Assembly: GCF_036237275.1 (NCBI RefSeq) | Contig: NZ_CP108352.1 | Coordinates: 310,001 to 374,000 of the forward strand | Length of the DNA: 64,000 nucleotides | Source: Streptomyces sp. NBC_01353 | Lineage (GTDB): Bacteria; Actinomycetota; Actinomycetes; Streptomycetales; Streptomycetaceae | Reading direction: 5' to 3' | Shown: positions 15,803-24,095 of the stretch, in pieces | How positions within the stretch are numbered: the first letter of the stretch is position 1 | How the letters are laid out: every line of letters starts with the position of its first letter | Translations under genes and position numbers: made by a program | Notes under the pieces: model-generated | The model's input: only the letters and a program-made list of their open reading frames with translations | What the model was told of the DNA's origin: nothing | The model's database searches: none

Positions 15803-17332
15803 ATGAGACACCTGCCCGGTACCTACGAGTCGTACTGGATGGAAACGGGGACGGGGCCCGAGCATCCCTCCCTGACCGGTGATCTGGAAGTCGATGTGGC
15901 AGTGGTCGGTGCCGGTGTCGCCGGGATCTGCACCGCCTGGGAACTCGCACGCGCCGGGCTGCGGGTCGCCCTGCTCGAAGGCGACCGCGTGGCGGCGGGA
16001 GTCACCGGTTACACCACCGCGAAGCTCTCCGCCCAGCACGGCCTCCTCTACGCCCATCTGCGCAAGTCCTTCGGAGTGGAAGGAGCGCGGCAGTACGCGC
16101 GCTCGCAGCAGGAGGCCGTCGACTACGTCGACCGGGTCGCGGCGGAGCTGGGGATCGATTGCGAGCTGGAACGGGTGCCGGCATACACGTACGTGGAGTC
16201 GGCGCACGCGGTCGACCAGCTGCGGGCCGAGGCGGACGCGGCGCGCGAGGCAGGGCTGGCGGCTTCGTTCGTCGCGGAAACCGGGCTGCCGTATCCCGTC
16301 GCGGGCGCGGTCCGGGTGGACCACCAGGCACAGTTCCATCCACGGAAGTTTCTACTCGCTCTCGTCGCTGATCTCGTCGAACGCGGCGGGACCGTGCACG
16401 AACGAACGCGGATCGTCTCGCTCGACGAGGGCGAGCCCTGCCGGCTCACCGCCGAGAGCGGGGCCGAGATCGTGGCCCGTGACGTCGTCGTCGCCACGCA
16501 CTACCCCGTCTTCGACCGCGCCCTGCTGTTCTCCCGGCTCGAACCGCACCGTGAACTCGTCATCGCGGCCGCCCTGCCTGCCGACGAGGACCCTCAGGGC
16601 ATGTACCTGACCCAGGAGCAGAACACCCGGTCGGTGCGGACCGCTCCGTACGGCGAGGGGAAGCGGCTGCTCATCGTCACCGGGGAGAAGTTCACACCGG
16701 GCGTCGGCGACGTGGGCGAGCGCTACGAGCAGCTCGCCACCTGGACCTTGGAACGCTTCCCTGCCGCGCGGATCACGCACCGGTGGGCGGCGCAGGACAA
16801 CACCACCACCGACAAGGTGCCCTTCGTCGGGCCCTTCCACCCCGGCTCCCGGCACGTGTACGTGGCGACCGGCTTCGGTGGCTGGGGCATGAGCAACGGC
16901 GTCATGTCCGGCCGGCTCCTCGCCGCCCAGATCACGGGCGGCAAGCTGCCCTGGGCCTCGCTGTACGACCCGCGACGCCTCCACGCCCGCGAGACACCGT
17001 CCCTGCTGAAGGTGCAGGGTTCGGTTCTCAAGCACTTCGTGGGCGACCGGCTCCGCACCTCCCACGCCGACAGCATCGACGAGATCGCGCCCGGTACCGG
17101 AGCCCTCGTACGGGTCGGTGGGCGGCGCTGCGCGGTCTACCGCGACGAGAATGGCGCGACGCACGCCGTGTCCGCGCGCTGCACCCACCTGGGCTGCCTC
17201 GTCCACTTCAACGACGCCGAGCGCGCCTGGGAGTGCCCCTGCCACGGATCCCGATTCGCCGTCGACGGCTCCGTTCTCCAGGGCCCTGCCGTCCACCCGC
17301 TCGAACCGCGGTCGTTGCCCGAGACCGACTGA
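15803..17332 (+). CDS. FAD-dependent oxidoreductase fused to a Rieske [2Fe-2S] domain
   Basis: Residues 29-60 read VDVAVVGAGVAGICTAWELARAG-type Rossmann GxGxxG for FAD, and the DAO-type body ends with VYVATGFGGWGMSNGV and the second FAD contact. Residues 430-500 contain CTHLGC and CPCHGSRF, the CxH...CxxH pair of a Rieske cluster, followed by GPAVHPLEPR. At 509 residues the order matches DadA/Rieske fusions known in bacteria. GGGAGAG lies 8 bases before ATG. It stands alone. The electron donor and substrate are unknown. Confidence 0.9.
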   Translation: MRHLPGTYESYWMETGTGPEHPSLTGDLEVDVAVVGAGVAGICTAWELARAGLRVALLEGDRVAAGVTGYTTAKLSAQHGLLYAHLRKSFGVEGARQYARSQQEAVDYVDRVAAELGIDCELERVPAYTYVESAHAVDQLRAEADAAREAGLAASFVAETGLPYPVAGAVRVDHQAQFHPRKFLLALVADLVERGGTVHERTRIVSLDEGEPCRLTAESGAEIVARDVVVATHYPVFDRALLFSRLEPHRELVIAAALPADEDPQGMYLTQEQNTRSVRTAPYGEGKRLLIVTGEKFTPGVGDVGERYEQLATWTLERFPAARITHRWAAQDNTTTDKVPFVGPFHPGSRHVYVATGFGGWGMSNGVMSGRLLAAQITGGKLPWASLYDPRRLHARETPSLLKVQGSVLKHFVGDRLRTSHADSIDEIAPGTGALVRVGGRRCAVYRDENGATHAVSARCTHLGCLVHFNDAERAWECPCHGSRFAVDGSVLQGPAVHPLEPRSLPETD

Positions 17333-17928
17333 ACGTTCGTACGCGGCACAGGACACGATCCCAGCAGACCGAACGCACGCTGGGCCTGCCACCGAGCACG
17401 CGGGCCACGCCACCCACAGGAAGTGACCGGGCGCGGCATCTCGGAGGTAGGGGCGGCGCCGCTCCAGGGTAACCTTGTGCGTTTGCTGTGCTACACGAAT
17501 GCTTGTGCGTGGCGCTTCCGACTGCGGTGGCAGGGGGGCAGGACGCAGGCGGGGATGCGCAGCTCGAAGGCCCCGTGGAAGGGTGCGGGTTTTGCATGAT
17601 CAGCCTGCGCGCCGGTCAGGCCGTCCACGACGGCAGCCAGGACAGCGACACACATCCCTGAAACTTGATCGGCTTGACTGAGTCACAATGCCACGTCGTA
17701 CTCATGAGGGTGCCCACCGCGCCACTCGATCATGGCCGAATCCGAGCCGATGAGCGCCAAGCATCGCCAACCCATGGCCGGCGAGAAGTTCGACCATGTC
17801 GCGGTCGTGACACACAAGCCCCAGATCTCCCCCAGGGGCACCCGACGACCGCCGGTGGCTGACAGCGCGCCTCCGATGTCTCCAGGGTGCGCCTCGGCGC
17901 TGTGTTCCGGGAACCCTGCGCGTCCCCA
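17333..17928. other. Intergenic stretch without recognisable gene
   Basis: Frames on both strands lack protein character. The region separates two convergent-looking units. I see no strong terminator or repeat. Confidence 0.45.
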
Positions 17929-18278
17929 TCACTCGACCGCCGCATTCGGCAGGCGGGCAAAACCCGCCGCTTCCCGGCCGAGTCGCATCCGAACGTAGCC
18001 GCCGCCCGACCTCAGTGGCCACAACCGGACTTCTCCCTCGCCACTGAGTCCGTACGTGCCGGAACGCAGGAGTTCACGCGAGAGGTTCCATGCGACCAAT
18101 CGCCCCAGCGGGTCACGGAAGCATGCCTGTACCGCCCAGGGATCGTCCGGATCGTAGCCGAACGTCGCTTCCAGGAGGACGTTGACCCCGTCATGGATCT
18201 GACGGACCGTCGTGCACCACGGACGAACCCGTGGCCTGCCATCCCCGCCTGCCTCTCCTGTCGTTCGGGCTCGGACAT
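17929..18278 (-). pseudogene. SsgA-like (SALP) sporulation/cell-division protein, frameshifted
   Basis: ATG at 18278 has a fine ribosome site (GAAGGAAGTGGTGACG) and starts MSEPERQERQAGM. Near 18210 the frame changes, and the other frame continues TTVRQIHDGVNVLLEATFGYD, DPDDPWAVQACFRD, VAWNLSRELLRSGTYG and GEGEVRLWPLRSGGG. This is the SsgA fold as I recall it. The stop comes about 10-15 residues before the usual family end. Two defects suggest a dead gene, although a single sequencing error could explain the first. SALPs control septum placement in sporulating actinomycetes. Confidence 0.7.
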
Positions 18279-18576
18279 CGTCACCACTTCCTTCGAGCGA
18301 CCGACCAAGGAGGCGCACGCGGCGCCGTGACTTCTCACGTAACCGCCCACACGGACTTCACGCCCTCAGGGTGAAGAGCGTGTGACGTCGGCCTTCGGCC
18401 GCAGCTGTTGCCGAGCGGCCGGGGCACCAGGCCGCCCAGCAGAGACAGCCCGTCGGCGAGGGTCTGAGAAAGCCCGCTGGGTAGCCGCGAGTACAACCGA
18501 ACCAAAGAGGCGGCCCGGCATGCGAAGGCAGGTTGGCGAAGTCCCAGATCAACCTCAGGCAGGAGAGCCCGGTCGT

Positions 18577-18717
18577 ATGAGCGATGCGCAATTTGAGACG
18601 CTGATGTCTGAGGCTCGCGCGGAGGCACGCGATCTGTGGCTGGGTCGTCCTCCCAGCGCAGAGTCGGACTTCGACTTCCGGACCCGGCATGCCGAGTTCG
18701 GGGCGTCGGCACGCTGA
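18577..18717 (+). CDS. Very small acidic protein (46 aa)
   Basis: ATG at 18577 has AGGAGAG nine bases upstream. The product MSDAQFETLMSEARAEARD ends DFDFRTRHAEFGASAR. It has one likely helix and no membrane segment. It is short but has a good site and natural composition. Function unknown. Confidence 0.45.
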   Translation: MSDAQFETLMSEARAEARDLWLGRPPSAESDFDFRTRHAEFGASAR

Positions 18718-18782
18718 AGGCCGGTCGGACTTGGTGCCTCTGTCCACGGTTATTTCCCGGCCAGGCTCTCGGCCGGGCGCGC

Positions 18783-18807
18783 GTGAGATGCGAGGCGGGT
18801 GGGGTAC
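18783..18807 (+). promoter_or_regulatory. Promoter-like boxes GTGAG-N14-GGGTAC, second copy
   Basis: GTGAG at 18783 and GGGTAC at 18802 stand 57 bases before the 18859 ATG. Box sequence, spacing and the following GCGCAG are the same as before the 15052 gene, which makes a shared sigma factor likely. Confidence 0.45.
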
Positions 18808-18858
18808 GCGCAGTATTGCCGGGAACCCCCAGCCCCTCACGAAGGAAGTGCACCCGTC

Positions 18859-19185
18859 ATGCCCAGAGGAAGTAGCCCCAAGCGCGAGCGCCAGTACGAG
18901 CGCATCAAGGAGTCCGGCGAGAAGCGCGGCATGTCCGAGGACCGCGCAAAGGAGATGGCCTCCCGCACCGTGAACAAGGAGCGCGCACGGTCGGGCGAGA
19001 GCAAGTCGGCCAGCCGCAGTTCCACCCAGGGCAAGTCCGCCTCCCAACGCGGTGGCGAAAAGTCCGGCGGTGGGAGTTCGTCCGAACGCACCAAGGACGA
19101 CCTGTACCAGGAGGCCAAGAAGCGCAACATCGAGGGCCGCTCCAACATGACGAAACAGCAGCTCAAGAACGCTCTCGGCCACTGA
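18859..19185 (+). CDS. Rho_N/SAP-like small basic protein, copy 2
   Basis: The product is 108 residues and differs from the 15052 protein at only about ten positions (for example KRERQYERIKESGEKRGMSED). It keeps TKDDLYQEAKKRNIEGRS and TKQQLKNALGH. A GAAGGAAG site precedes ATG. The intervening 3.5 kb contains unrelated genes, so the copies arose by dispersed duplication or transfer. Both frames are intact, which suggests selection on both. Confidence 0.75.
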   Translation: MPRGSSPKRERQYERIKESGEKRGMSEDRAKEMASRTVNKERARSGESKSASRSSTQGKSASQRGGEKSGGGSSSERTKDDLYQEAKKRNIEGRSNMTKQQLKNALGH

Positions 19186-19517
19186 GCACGAGCGCGGCGC
19201 CCCGACGCTCAGCCCCGTCCTCTGAGCTCTCGAACGATTGGCCGCTCATTCACGCCGCCCACCGATGTCCGTCAGCCACCTGATCAGGCGCTCGCCGCCG
19301 GTGCAAACCCGCTCGCACGCGGTTGCGCGGGCTTATGCAGGAGTCCGATGGCAACGGCACTGCAGAATCCGTGCTTGCGATCGAAGGGCTGCCGACTCCA
19401 AAGAGGAAGGCCGAGCCGACGATGGCTGCGCAAGAGAACGAACGCAGAGATGACGCGCGGGGTAAGTAGGCGCGCGCCTCGAAATTGCTGAGATCTGAGA
19501 ACGCCGGGGTGCTTGCT
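19186..19517. other. Intergenic stretch without recognisable gene
   Basis: Only shadow frames are seen on either strand, and no repeat stands out. It leads into the ligase remnant. Confidence 0.45.
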
Positions 19518-19690
19518 CTAGTAGGGCTGCACTTCACCGGACAGTGCCGTCGTGTCCAAGCGCAGCCGCTTGAAGTGCACCGGATGGCCGGTGGACGCCG
19601 CCGTCGACTGCGATGCCGGCACTGATCTCCGCCACGAGATCGGGGCGGACGAGGGTTACGTCCAGCCCGTCTCGGCTGCCCTTCCAGGGG
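19518..19690 (-). pseudogene. C-terminal scrap of an ATP-dependent DNA ligase
   Basis: Minus-strand reading gives LDVTLVRPDLVAEISAG and then, in another frame, HPVHFKRLRLDTTALSGEV with a stop at 19518. RPDLVAE followed by a basic strand RHP-x-F-x-RLR is the end of the OB domain of LigD/LigC-type ligases. One extra base around 19585 separates the two frames. Nothing upstream restores the adenylation domain. It may belong with the Ku fragment at 26.7 kb. Confidence 0.55.
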
Positions 19691-20125
19691 CACGCCTTCC
19701 TGCCGCTGGGCAACGATCCCCAAGCGAGAAGGGCGAGCCCAGTCAGCTCTCGGGAGAAGGAGCGCCAGGCTGCCTTGTAAGGCGACAGTCGCCCGGCACC
19801 GGCTACAGCTCACCGGCAAACCCCGCTTCGTCTTGCTGGACCCGTTCCGGCCGACGAGTCGATCCGTTCCGGATGGCCGCGACGCCTGTTTTACATGCAA
19901 CTGCCGTGGGAACCCGTCAGTCGATCGCAAAGCGACCGAGGCTCGCTCCCGAGTACTCACTCTCTGCGCCGTCACGGTGGGCGCGGCCGAGCGCAGCGCG
20001 GCTAGGGCCTCGGCGATCCGGCTGAGCTGGGACAGGTGCACCTCGGCGGCGTCCCAGTCAGCTTCGAGAAGCAAGCAAGTGGGGGAAGTCGGCGTCTGGC
20101 GGGTGCTGAAGTGGACAGGTTGTCG

Positions 20126-20539
20126 ATGTATCTGCAGGAAGTACTCGGGTCGGGCTGCGTGGCCCAGGCCGAGGTCCTCCGCATGGACGGCACGGTGCGC
20201 ACGTCGACGGGGCCGTGGCTCACGACGGTCCAGGAAGGCAGACGGCTGGCGAGTCTGTTCGAAGCGCCGGCGGACACCATCGCCGCGGGGATCACGGTAG
20301 GCGGACGCACATACGTGGCCGCGCAGGCTGATCGGCGTCTCCTGCACGGCAAACGTGGGACAGCCGGCGTAGTGGCCGTTCGGCATCCTCCATTCATCGT
20401 GGTCGCCCTGTACGGAGAGGAGCACCGTCCCGCGGACGCGGTCCTGGCCATTGGCAACCTTGCCGACCTTCTCGCGTCCCGTGCCGAGCACCCGGACTCG
20501 CCCCCGCGGCATCCCGCGGGGCCCCAGGCCAAGTTCTGA
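20126..20539 (+). CDS. Bacterial profilin-like protein
   Basis: The 137-aa protein opens MYLQEVLGSGCVAQAEVLRMDGTV, then STGPWLTTVQEGRRLASLF, AGITVGGRTYVAAQAD, HGKRGTAGVVAV, FIVVALYGEEHRPADAV and GNLADLLASR. Order and spacing of these blocks match eukaryotic profilin: a DGSVWA-like strand, the GGxxY-x-x-Q strand, GKKGxxG, the strand ending in Y-x-E and a closing helix with L-x-D-Y/L-L. Length is also right. ATG at 20126 follows an AGG; TTG two codons earlier is possible. Actin binding cannot be claimed; a role with actin-like or other partners is inference. Confidence 0.65.
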   Translation: MYLQEVLGSGCVAQAEVLRMDGTVRTSTGPWLTTVQEGRRLASLFEAPADTIAAGITVGGRTYVAAQADRRLLHGKRGTAGVVAVRHPPFIVVALYGEEHRPADAVLAIGNLADLLASRAEHPDSPPRHPAGPQAKF

Positions 20540-21055
20540 CCGCTGGACCGCCGTCAGCATCGGCGAAGGCCGAGCATCGTGAGCCGAAGGCCGCCGAGGG
20601 CGAGGAGGAGGCGGCCCAAGGAACCCCCGCCGGGTCGTCGTCCACGCCCGCGACGAGCACAACCGCAGGGCCTACGCCTACGGCGACACTCCCGCAGCAT
20701 CCCCGAGCGTGGCCGCAGGGCAGGGAAGCGCGGGGCACCCTCCAAGGCACCCGCCCGCCCCATGCCCTGGCCGACGACGGCCCTGTCGGCCCCACGCTTC
20801 GCCTACGCAACCTTGGCGCGGGGCCCAGACCGCGCGCCGTCAGCCGGCCACCCCGAAGGCCAAAGGATGCCCGCGGCCGGATCGGCGAGCACGCCTCTTT
20901 TCACAAGATCCCGAAGAAGAAGGCCGCGGCCGGGAACACGCCCACGAGGAAGACCGCCTGCAGCGCGCCTCCAAGCCGGTTGTCTGGTGACGCCGGAGCG
21001 GTCGAGGCCACGGCCCGTCCCAAAGCCCGGGCTCACGGAGGCCCGCCGTCAGCGG
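20540..21055. other. Low-confidence coding debris
   Basis: One plus frame reads EHREPKAAEGEEEAAQG, then a Thr/Pro/Ala-rich part and KIPKKKAAAGNTPTRK. It has no start after the profilin stop and may be a remnant of a Lys/Ala-rich protein. The long Arg-rich frame that runs into the next gene is a shadow. Confidence 0.25.
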
Positions 21056-21483
21056 TCACACCGCGTCAGCGCTGGAGGCCGACTCGGGGAAATCCCGGAG
21101 GTGTGCGCGCATCAGCGCGACGGGCCTGGAATGGTCACAGTGGACGAGGACCGTGCCGGTCATCTCCGAGCCGCCGCGCGACCAGTTCTCGAACGGACGG
21201 GAGGTGAAGTACGAGACGGCAGCGTGACCCGACGCTCGTCCCAGGTCCGTACGGTGAGGAAGGTCAGCGTCACCTCCTCAACGACCCCCCATTCGCCGTC
21301 GACCACGACCGTATCGCCGATGCGCACCATGTCGCCGAACGCGATCTGGAACTCGGCGAAGAGGTTCCCGAGCGTCGACTGCGCCGCAACACCGGCCACG
21401 ATGCCGATGATCCCGGCCGAGGCGAGCAGGGACGTGCCGAGGGCACGGAAGGACGGGAAGGTCACGCCCGAGGCCCGAACCAC
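21056..21483 (-). pseudogene. MscS-family mechanosensitive channel, remnant
   Basis: The frame reads FRALGTSLLASAGIIGIVAG, VAAQSTLGNLFAEFQIAFG, DMVRIGDTVVVDGEWG and VRTWDERRVTLP, the pore helix and beta domain of MscS proteins. Near 21218 the frame shifts and the other frame continues YFTSRPFENWSRGGSEMTG and LVHCDHSRP to a stop at 21056. The N-terminal membrane helices are gone and the C-terminus is short. It is a decayed channel. Confidence 0.75.
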
Positions 21484-21640
21484 GGCTTGTCATCGACATC
21501 TGCGGAACCACCAGAGTCCCGTCACAACTGGCGCGGCCTCTCTTGCTGCGCGTGGCGCGTGCGTTCCGCCGAAGCGGGCAGGCGAGGACATACCCGTCCG
21601 ACACGAATGCACGGACGAAGGACAGAGGGAGTGTCTCACC

Positions 21641-21904
21641 GTGGAAATCTCGGGAATCGTCAGCGCGTTGGTCATCGGGGTGATCATCGGACTCCTGGGC
21701 CGCTTGGCCCTGCCGGGGCGGCAGCACATCGGAGTGCTGTGGACCATCGTGGTCGGCATCGCGGCCGCTCTCTTGGGGACGGTGATCGCCCGCATGATGG
21801 GGGTCGCGGACACCGACGGCGTGGACTGGATCGAGTGGGTGGTACAGATCGTCTTGGCGGCGCTCGGCGTGGCCGCGCTCTCCAGGGCGAAGGGCCTGCG
21901 CTGA
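21641..21904 (+). CDS. GlsB/YeaQ/YmgE-type (transglycosylase-associated) membrane protein
   Basis: The 87-aa protein starts with GTG at 21641 (GAGGGAG nine bases before) and reads SGIVSALVIGVIIGLLGRLALPG, WTIVVGIAAALLGTVIARM and a third hydrophobic helix. Three short Gly-rich helices are typical of this family, which is often under general stress control. It lies 88 bases before gvpO on the same strand, so it may be a first gene of the transcript. Confidence 0.7.
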   Translation: MEISGIVSALVIGVIIGLLGRLALPGRQHIGVLWTIVVGIAAALLGTVIARMMGVADTDGVDWIEWVVQIVLAALGVAALSRAKGLR

Positions 21905-21992
21905 CGCGCCCGATCGGCCTTCGCGCCGGATCGGACTGTCCCACAAGGAGTTTGAGGCCCCATCGGGCGGTCATACGCCCCAGGAGGAAGAC

Positions 21993-22301
21993 ATGGCCGA
22001 CACATCCGAGCACGGTACGGAGAAGACGGACCAGAGGCAGCCGGTCCACGCCGCCGCGGTGATCCGGGCAGCGAAGGAACAGCTGACGGAGCTGCTGTCT
22101 CAGCCGGCCGAGGCGGTCAGCGCCTGCGAGCGCCACGAGAACGGCGTCTGGCGGCTGTCGGTCGAAGTCCTCGAGCTGCCCCGGGTCCCGGACACCGTGA
22201 GCCTGCTGGCCTCGTACGACGTGGAGGTCGACGACCACGGCGTGCTCATCGGCTACCGGCGCACCTGGCGTTACGAGAGGGGTCGTGTAGACCGCCGCTG
22301 A
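21993..22301 (+). CDS. gvpO: Gas vesicle protein GvpO
   Basis: The 102-aa product reads AAAVIRAAKEQLTELL, CERHENGVWRLSVEVLELPRVPD and LLASYDVEVDD-G followed by GYRRTWRYERG. This pattern (E/V-W-x-V-x-VVE-x-xR-x-P and RY-RG) is that of GvpO, an accessory protein of vesicle formation. A GGAGGAAG site precedes ATG. It opens the gvp cluster. Confidence 0.85.
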   Translation: MADTSEHGTEKTDQRQPVHAAAVIRAAKEQLTELLSQPAEAVSACERHENGVWRLSVEVLELPRVPDTVSLLASYDVEVDDHGVLIGYRRTWRYERGRVDRR

Positions 22302-22355
22302 CCGGCGATGGCCCGGCCTCCGTCCCCGAGACGAGACAAGAAGGAACCGGAAACC

Positions 22356-22802
22356 ATGACTGTCGTTCCTGCCCAACCCGCGTCAACCGCCTCCGGAGGC
22401 GGCTCCAGTGGCTTGTACGACGTCCTCGAACTGGTACTGGACCGCGGCCTGGTGATCGACGTGTTCGTGCGGGTCTCCCTGGTCGGCATCGAGATCCTGA
22501 AGATCGACATACGTGTCGTCGTCGCCAGTGTGGACACCTATCTGAGGTTCGCCGAGGCCTGCAACCGGCTCGACCTGGAGGCCGGTCCGCGGAAGAACCC
22601 GGGCCTGCCCGAACTCGTCGGCGAGGCCACCGAGTCGGGCGCGCACCGCAAAACAAAGGGCGCCCTGAGCGGCGCCGCCCAGAGCATCTCCGACGCCTTC
22701 CACCAGGTGCGCGGCGACGACGCCGAGGCGGAGAAGGAGTCGGCCCCGAGCAAGTCCCGGAGGCGTAGCAGCACCAGCACCCGCGGGGAGGAGAAGGAAT
22801 GA
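22356..22802 (+). CDS. gvpA: Gas vesicle structural protein GvpA with a long basic tail
   Basis: Residues 15-70 form the GvpA core: LYDVLELVLDRGLVIDVFVR, VSLVGIEILKIDIRVVVAS and VDTYLRFAEA. This is the amphipathic unit that builds the ribbed gas-permeable wall. A further 80 residues (LVGEATESGAHRKT ... SKSRRRSSTSTRGEE) are low-complexity and charged, as in actinobacterial members. The ATG at 22356 follows AGAAGGAA. The stop overlaps gvpF by ATGA. Confidence 0.88.
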   Translation: MTVVPAQPASTASGGGSSGLYDVLELVLDRGLVIDVFVRVSLVGIEILKIDIRVVVASVDTYLRFAEACNRLDLEAGPRKNPGLPELVGEATESGAHRKTKGALSGAAQSISDAFHQVRGDDAEAEKESAPSKSRRRSSTSTRGEEKE

Positions 22803-23518
22803 GCACCTACGTCTACGGCATCACCCGCGCGGAACAGAAGCTGCCGGACGACGCCGAGGGCATCGGCCAGCCACCGATGCCGGTGAGGACCGTGCGGAGC
22901 GGCGCGCTGGTTGCCCTGGTGAGCGACGCACCCATCGAGCTGAAACCCAAGCGGCGCGACCTGCTGGCCCACCAAAGGGTGGTGATCGGTGCTGCGAGCG
23001 GAGGGCCCGTGCTACCGCTCAGGTTCGGCGGGGTCTCCCCCGACGACGCCACCGTCGCATCGATCCTCGACGAACACCAAGACCGCTATCTGGAGCGCCT
23101 CGCAGCACTCGAGGGCAAGGACGAGTTCAACGTGAAGGCCTCCCATCACGAGGAGGCCGTGCTGGCAGCCGTGCTGGCCGAGGACCCCGAGCTGCTGAGG
23201 CGGCACGCTGCCAACCGCGCGGCGAAAGGCGGCGATCACGCGGCGAGGCTGGCGTTCGGCGAGCTCGTGGCCCGAGCGGTCGCCGAGCGGGAGCAGGCCG
23301 ACGCTGCGCTGGTCGGGCAGACGCTCGCCCCTCGTGCAGCCGGGACGCGCCCAGGCCCGGAGGGCACCGGATGGCTGGCCAACCTGTCGTTCCTGGTGGA
23401 ACGAGAACGACAGGAGGAGTTCCTGGAAGCCGTCCGGCGCCTGCACGAGGAACACGAACACCTGCAGGTGCAGGTGACGGGCCCGCTGCCGGCGTACAGC
23501 TTCGCCGCGGCGGACTGA
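22799..23518 (+). CDS. gvpF: Gas vesicle protein GvpF/L family, copy 1
   Basis: The 239-aa protein starts MSTYVYGITR and has VVIGAASGGPVLPLRFGG, NVKASHHEEAVLAAVL, YLERLAALEGKDEF and a closing LQVQVTGPLPAYSF. The Y-V-Y-G-I start, the PLRFG core and the final TGP-x-P-x-YSF are GvpF/L features. It probably sits at the vesicle tip or binds GvpA subunits during assembly. It overlaps gvpA and is followed 5 bases later by gvpG. Confidence 0.88.
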   Translation: MSTYVYGITRAEQKLPDDAEGIGQPPMPVRTVRSGALVALVSDAPIELKPKRRDLLAHQRVVIGAASGGPVLPLRFGGVSPDDATVASILDEHQDRYLERLAALEGKDEFNVKASHHEEAVLAAVLAEDPELLRRHAANRAAKGGDHAARLAFGELVARAVAEREQADAALVGQTLAPRAAGTRPGPEGTGWLANLSFLVERERQEEFLEAVRRLHEEHEHLQVQVTGPLPAYSFAAAD

Positions 23519-23523
23519 GCGCC

Positions 23524-23781
23524 ATGGGTCTGCTCAAGGAGGTGCTGCTGCTGCCCGCCGCGCCGGTCCGGGGCACGGCGTGGGTGCTCAGGCAGGTTGT
23601 CGCCGAAGCGGAGCGGCAGTACTACGACCCGGCCGTGATCCAGCGGGAGCTGGCGCAATTGGTCGCCGTGTTCGAGGCCGGCGAAATGGACGAGTGCGAA
23701 TTCAACCGCCGGGAGGACGAACTACTGGCCAGGCTGGAGCACGCCGGCAGGGCGGGCGGGGCGCAGGGGGCGGGGACATGA
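23524..23781 (+). CDS. gvpG: Gas vesicle protein GvpG
   Basis: The 85-aa product reads MGLLKEVLLLPAAPVRGTAWVLRQVV, AEAERQYYDPAVIQRELAQL and EFNRREDELLARLE. The pattern G-x-x-x-LP-x-AP, then two helices ending with E-x-F-x-x-x-EDELL is GvpG. It overlaps gvpJ by ATGA. Confidence 0.85.
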   Translation: MGLLKEVLLLPAAPVRGTAWVLRQVVAEAERQYYDPAVIQRELAQLVAVFEAGEMDECEFNRREDELLARLEHAGRAGGAQGAGT

Positions 23782-24095
23782 CCATGCCCTCCGGCCTCCC
23801 CCGCCCCTACGACGACCACTCCGGTGATGCCAACCTCGCCGACATCCTCGAACGCGTCCTCGACAAAGGCGTCGTCATCGCCGGGGACATCCGCATCAAC
23901 CTCCTCGACATCGAGCTCCTCACCATCAAGCTGCGCCTCGTCGTCGCGTCCGTCGAGCGGGCGAAGGAAATGGGGATCGACTGGTGGGAACAGGATCCGG
24001 CGCTCTCCTCCCGGGCGCGGCAGGGTGAGCTGGGCCGGGAGAACGATGAACTGCGCCGCCGGGTCGCCGAGTTGGAAGCAAGGACGGAGACATGA
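23778..24095 (+). CDS. gvpJ: Gas vesicle minor structural protein GvpJ
   Basis: The product has the GvpA-type core LADILERVLDKGVVIAGDIR, INLLDIELLTIKLRLVVASV, then WWEQDPALSS and a coiled-coil tail ending ELRRRVAELEARTET. Compared with GvpA it has the I-A-G-D-I/L-D signature of GvpJ/M-type members that shape the conical ends. It is coupled on both sides (ATGA overlaps). Confidence 0.82.
   Translation: MTMPSGLPRPYDDHSGDANLADILERVLDKGVVIAGDIRINLLDIELLTIKLRLVVASVERAKEMGIDWWEQDPALSSRARQGELGRENDELRRRVAELEARTET

Noticed and set aside
20579-21904. Single 441-aa protein containing the GlsB-like end
   Set aside because: The first 350 residues are Arg/Pro/Ser filler; a GTG with a good ribosome site at 21641 gives the natural small protein.
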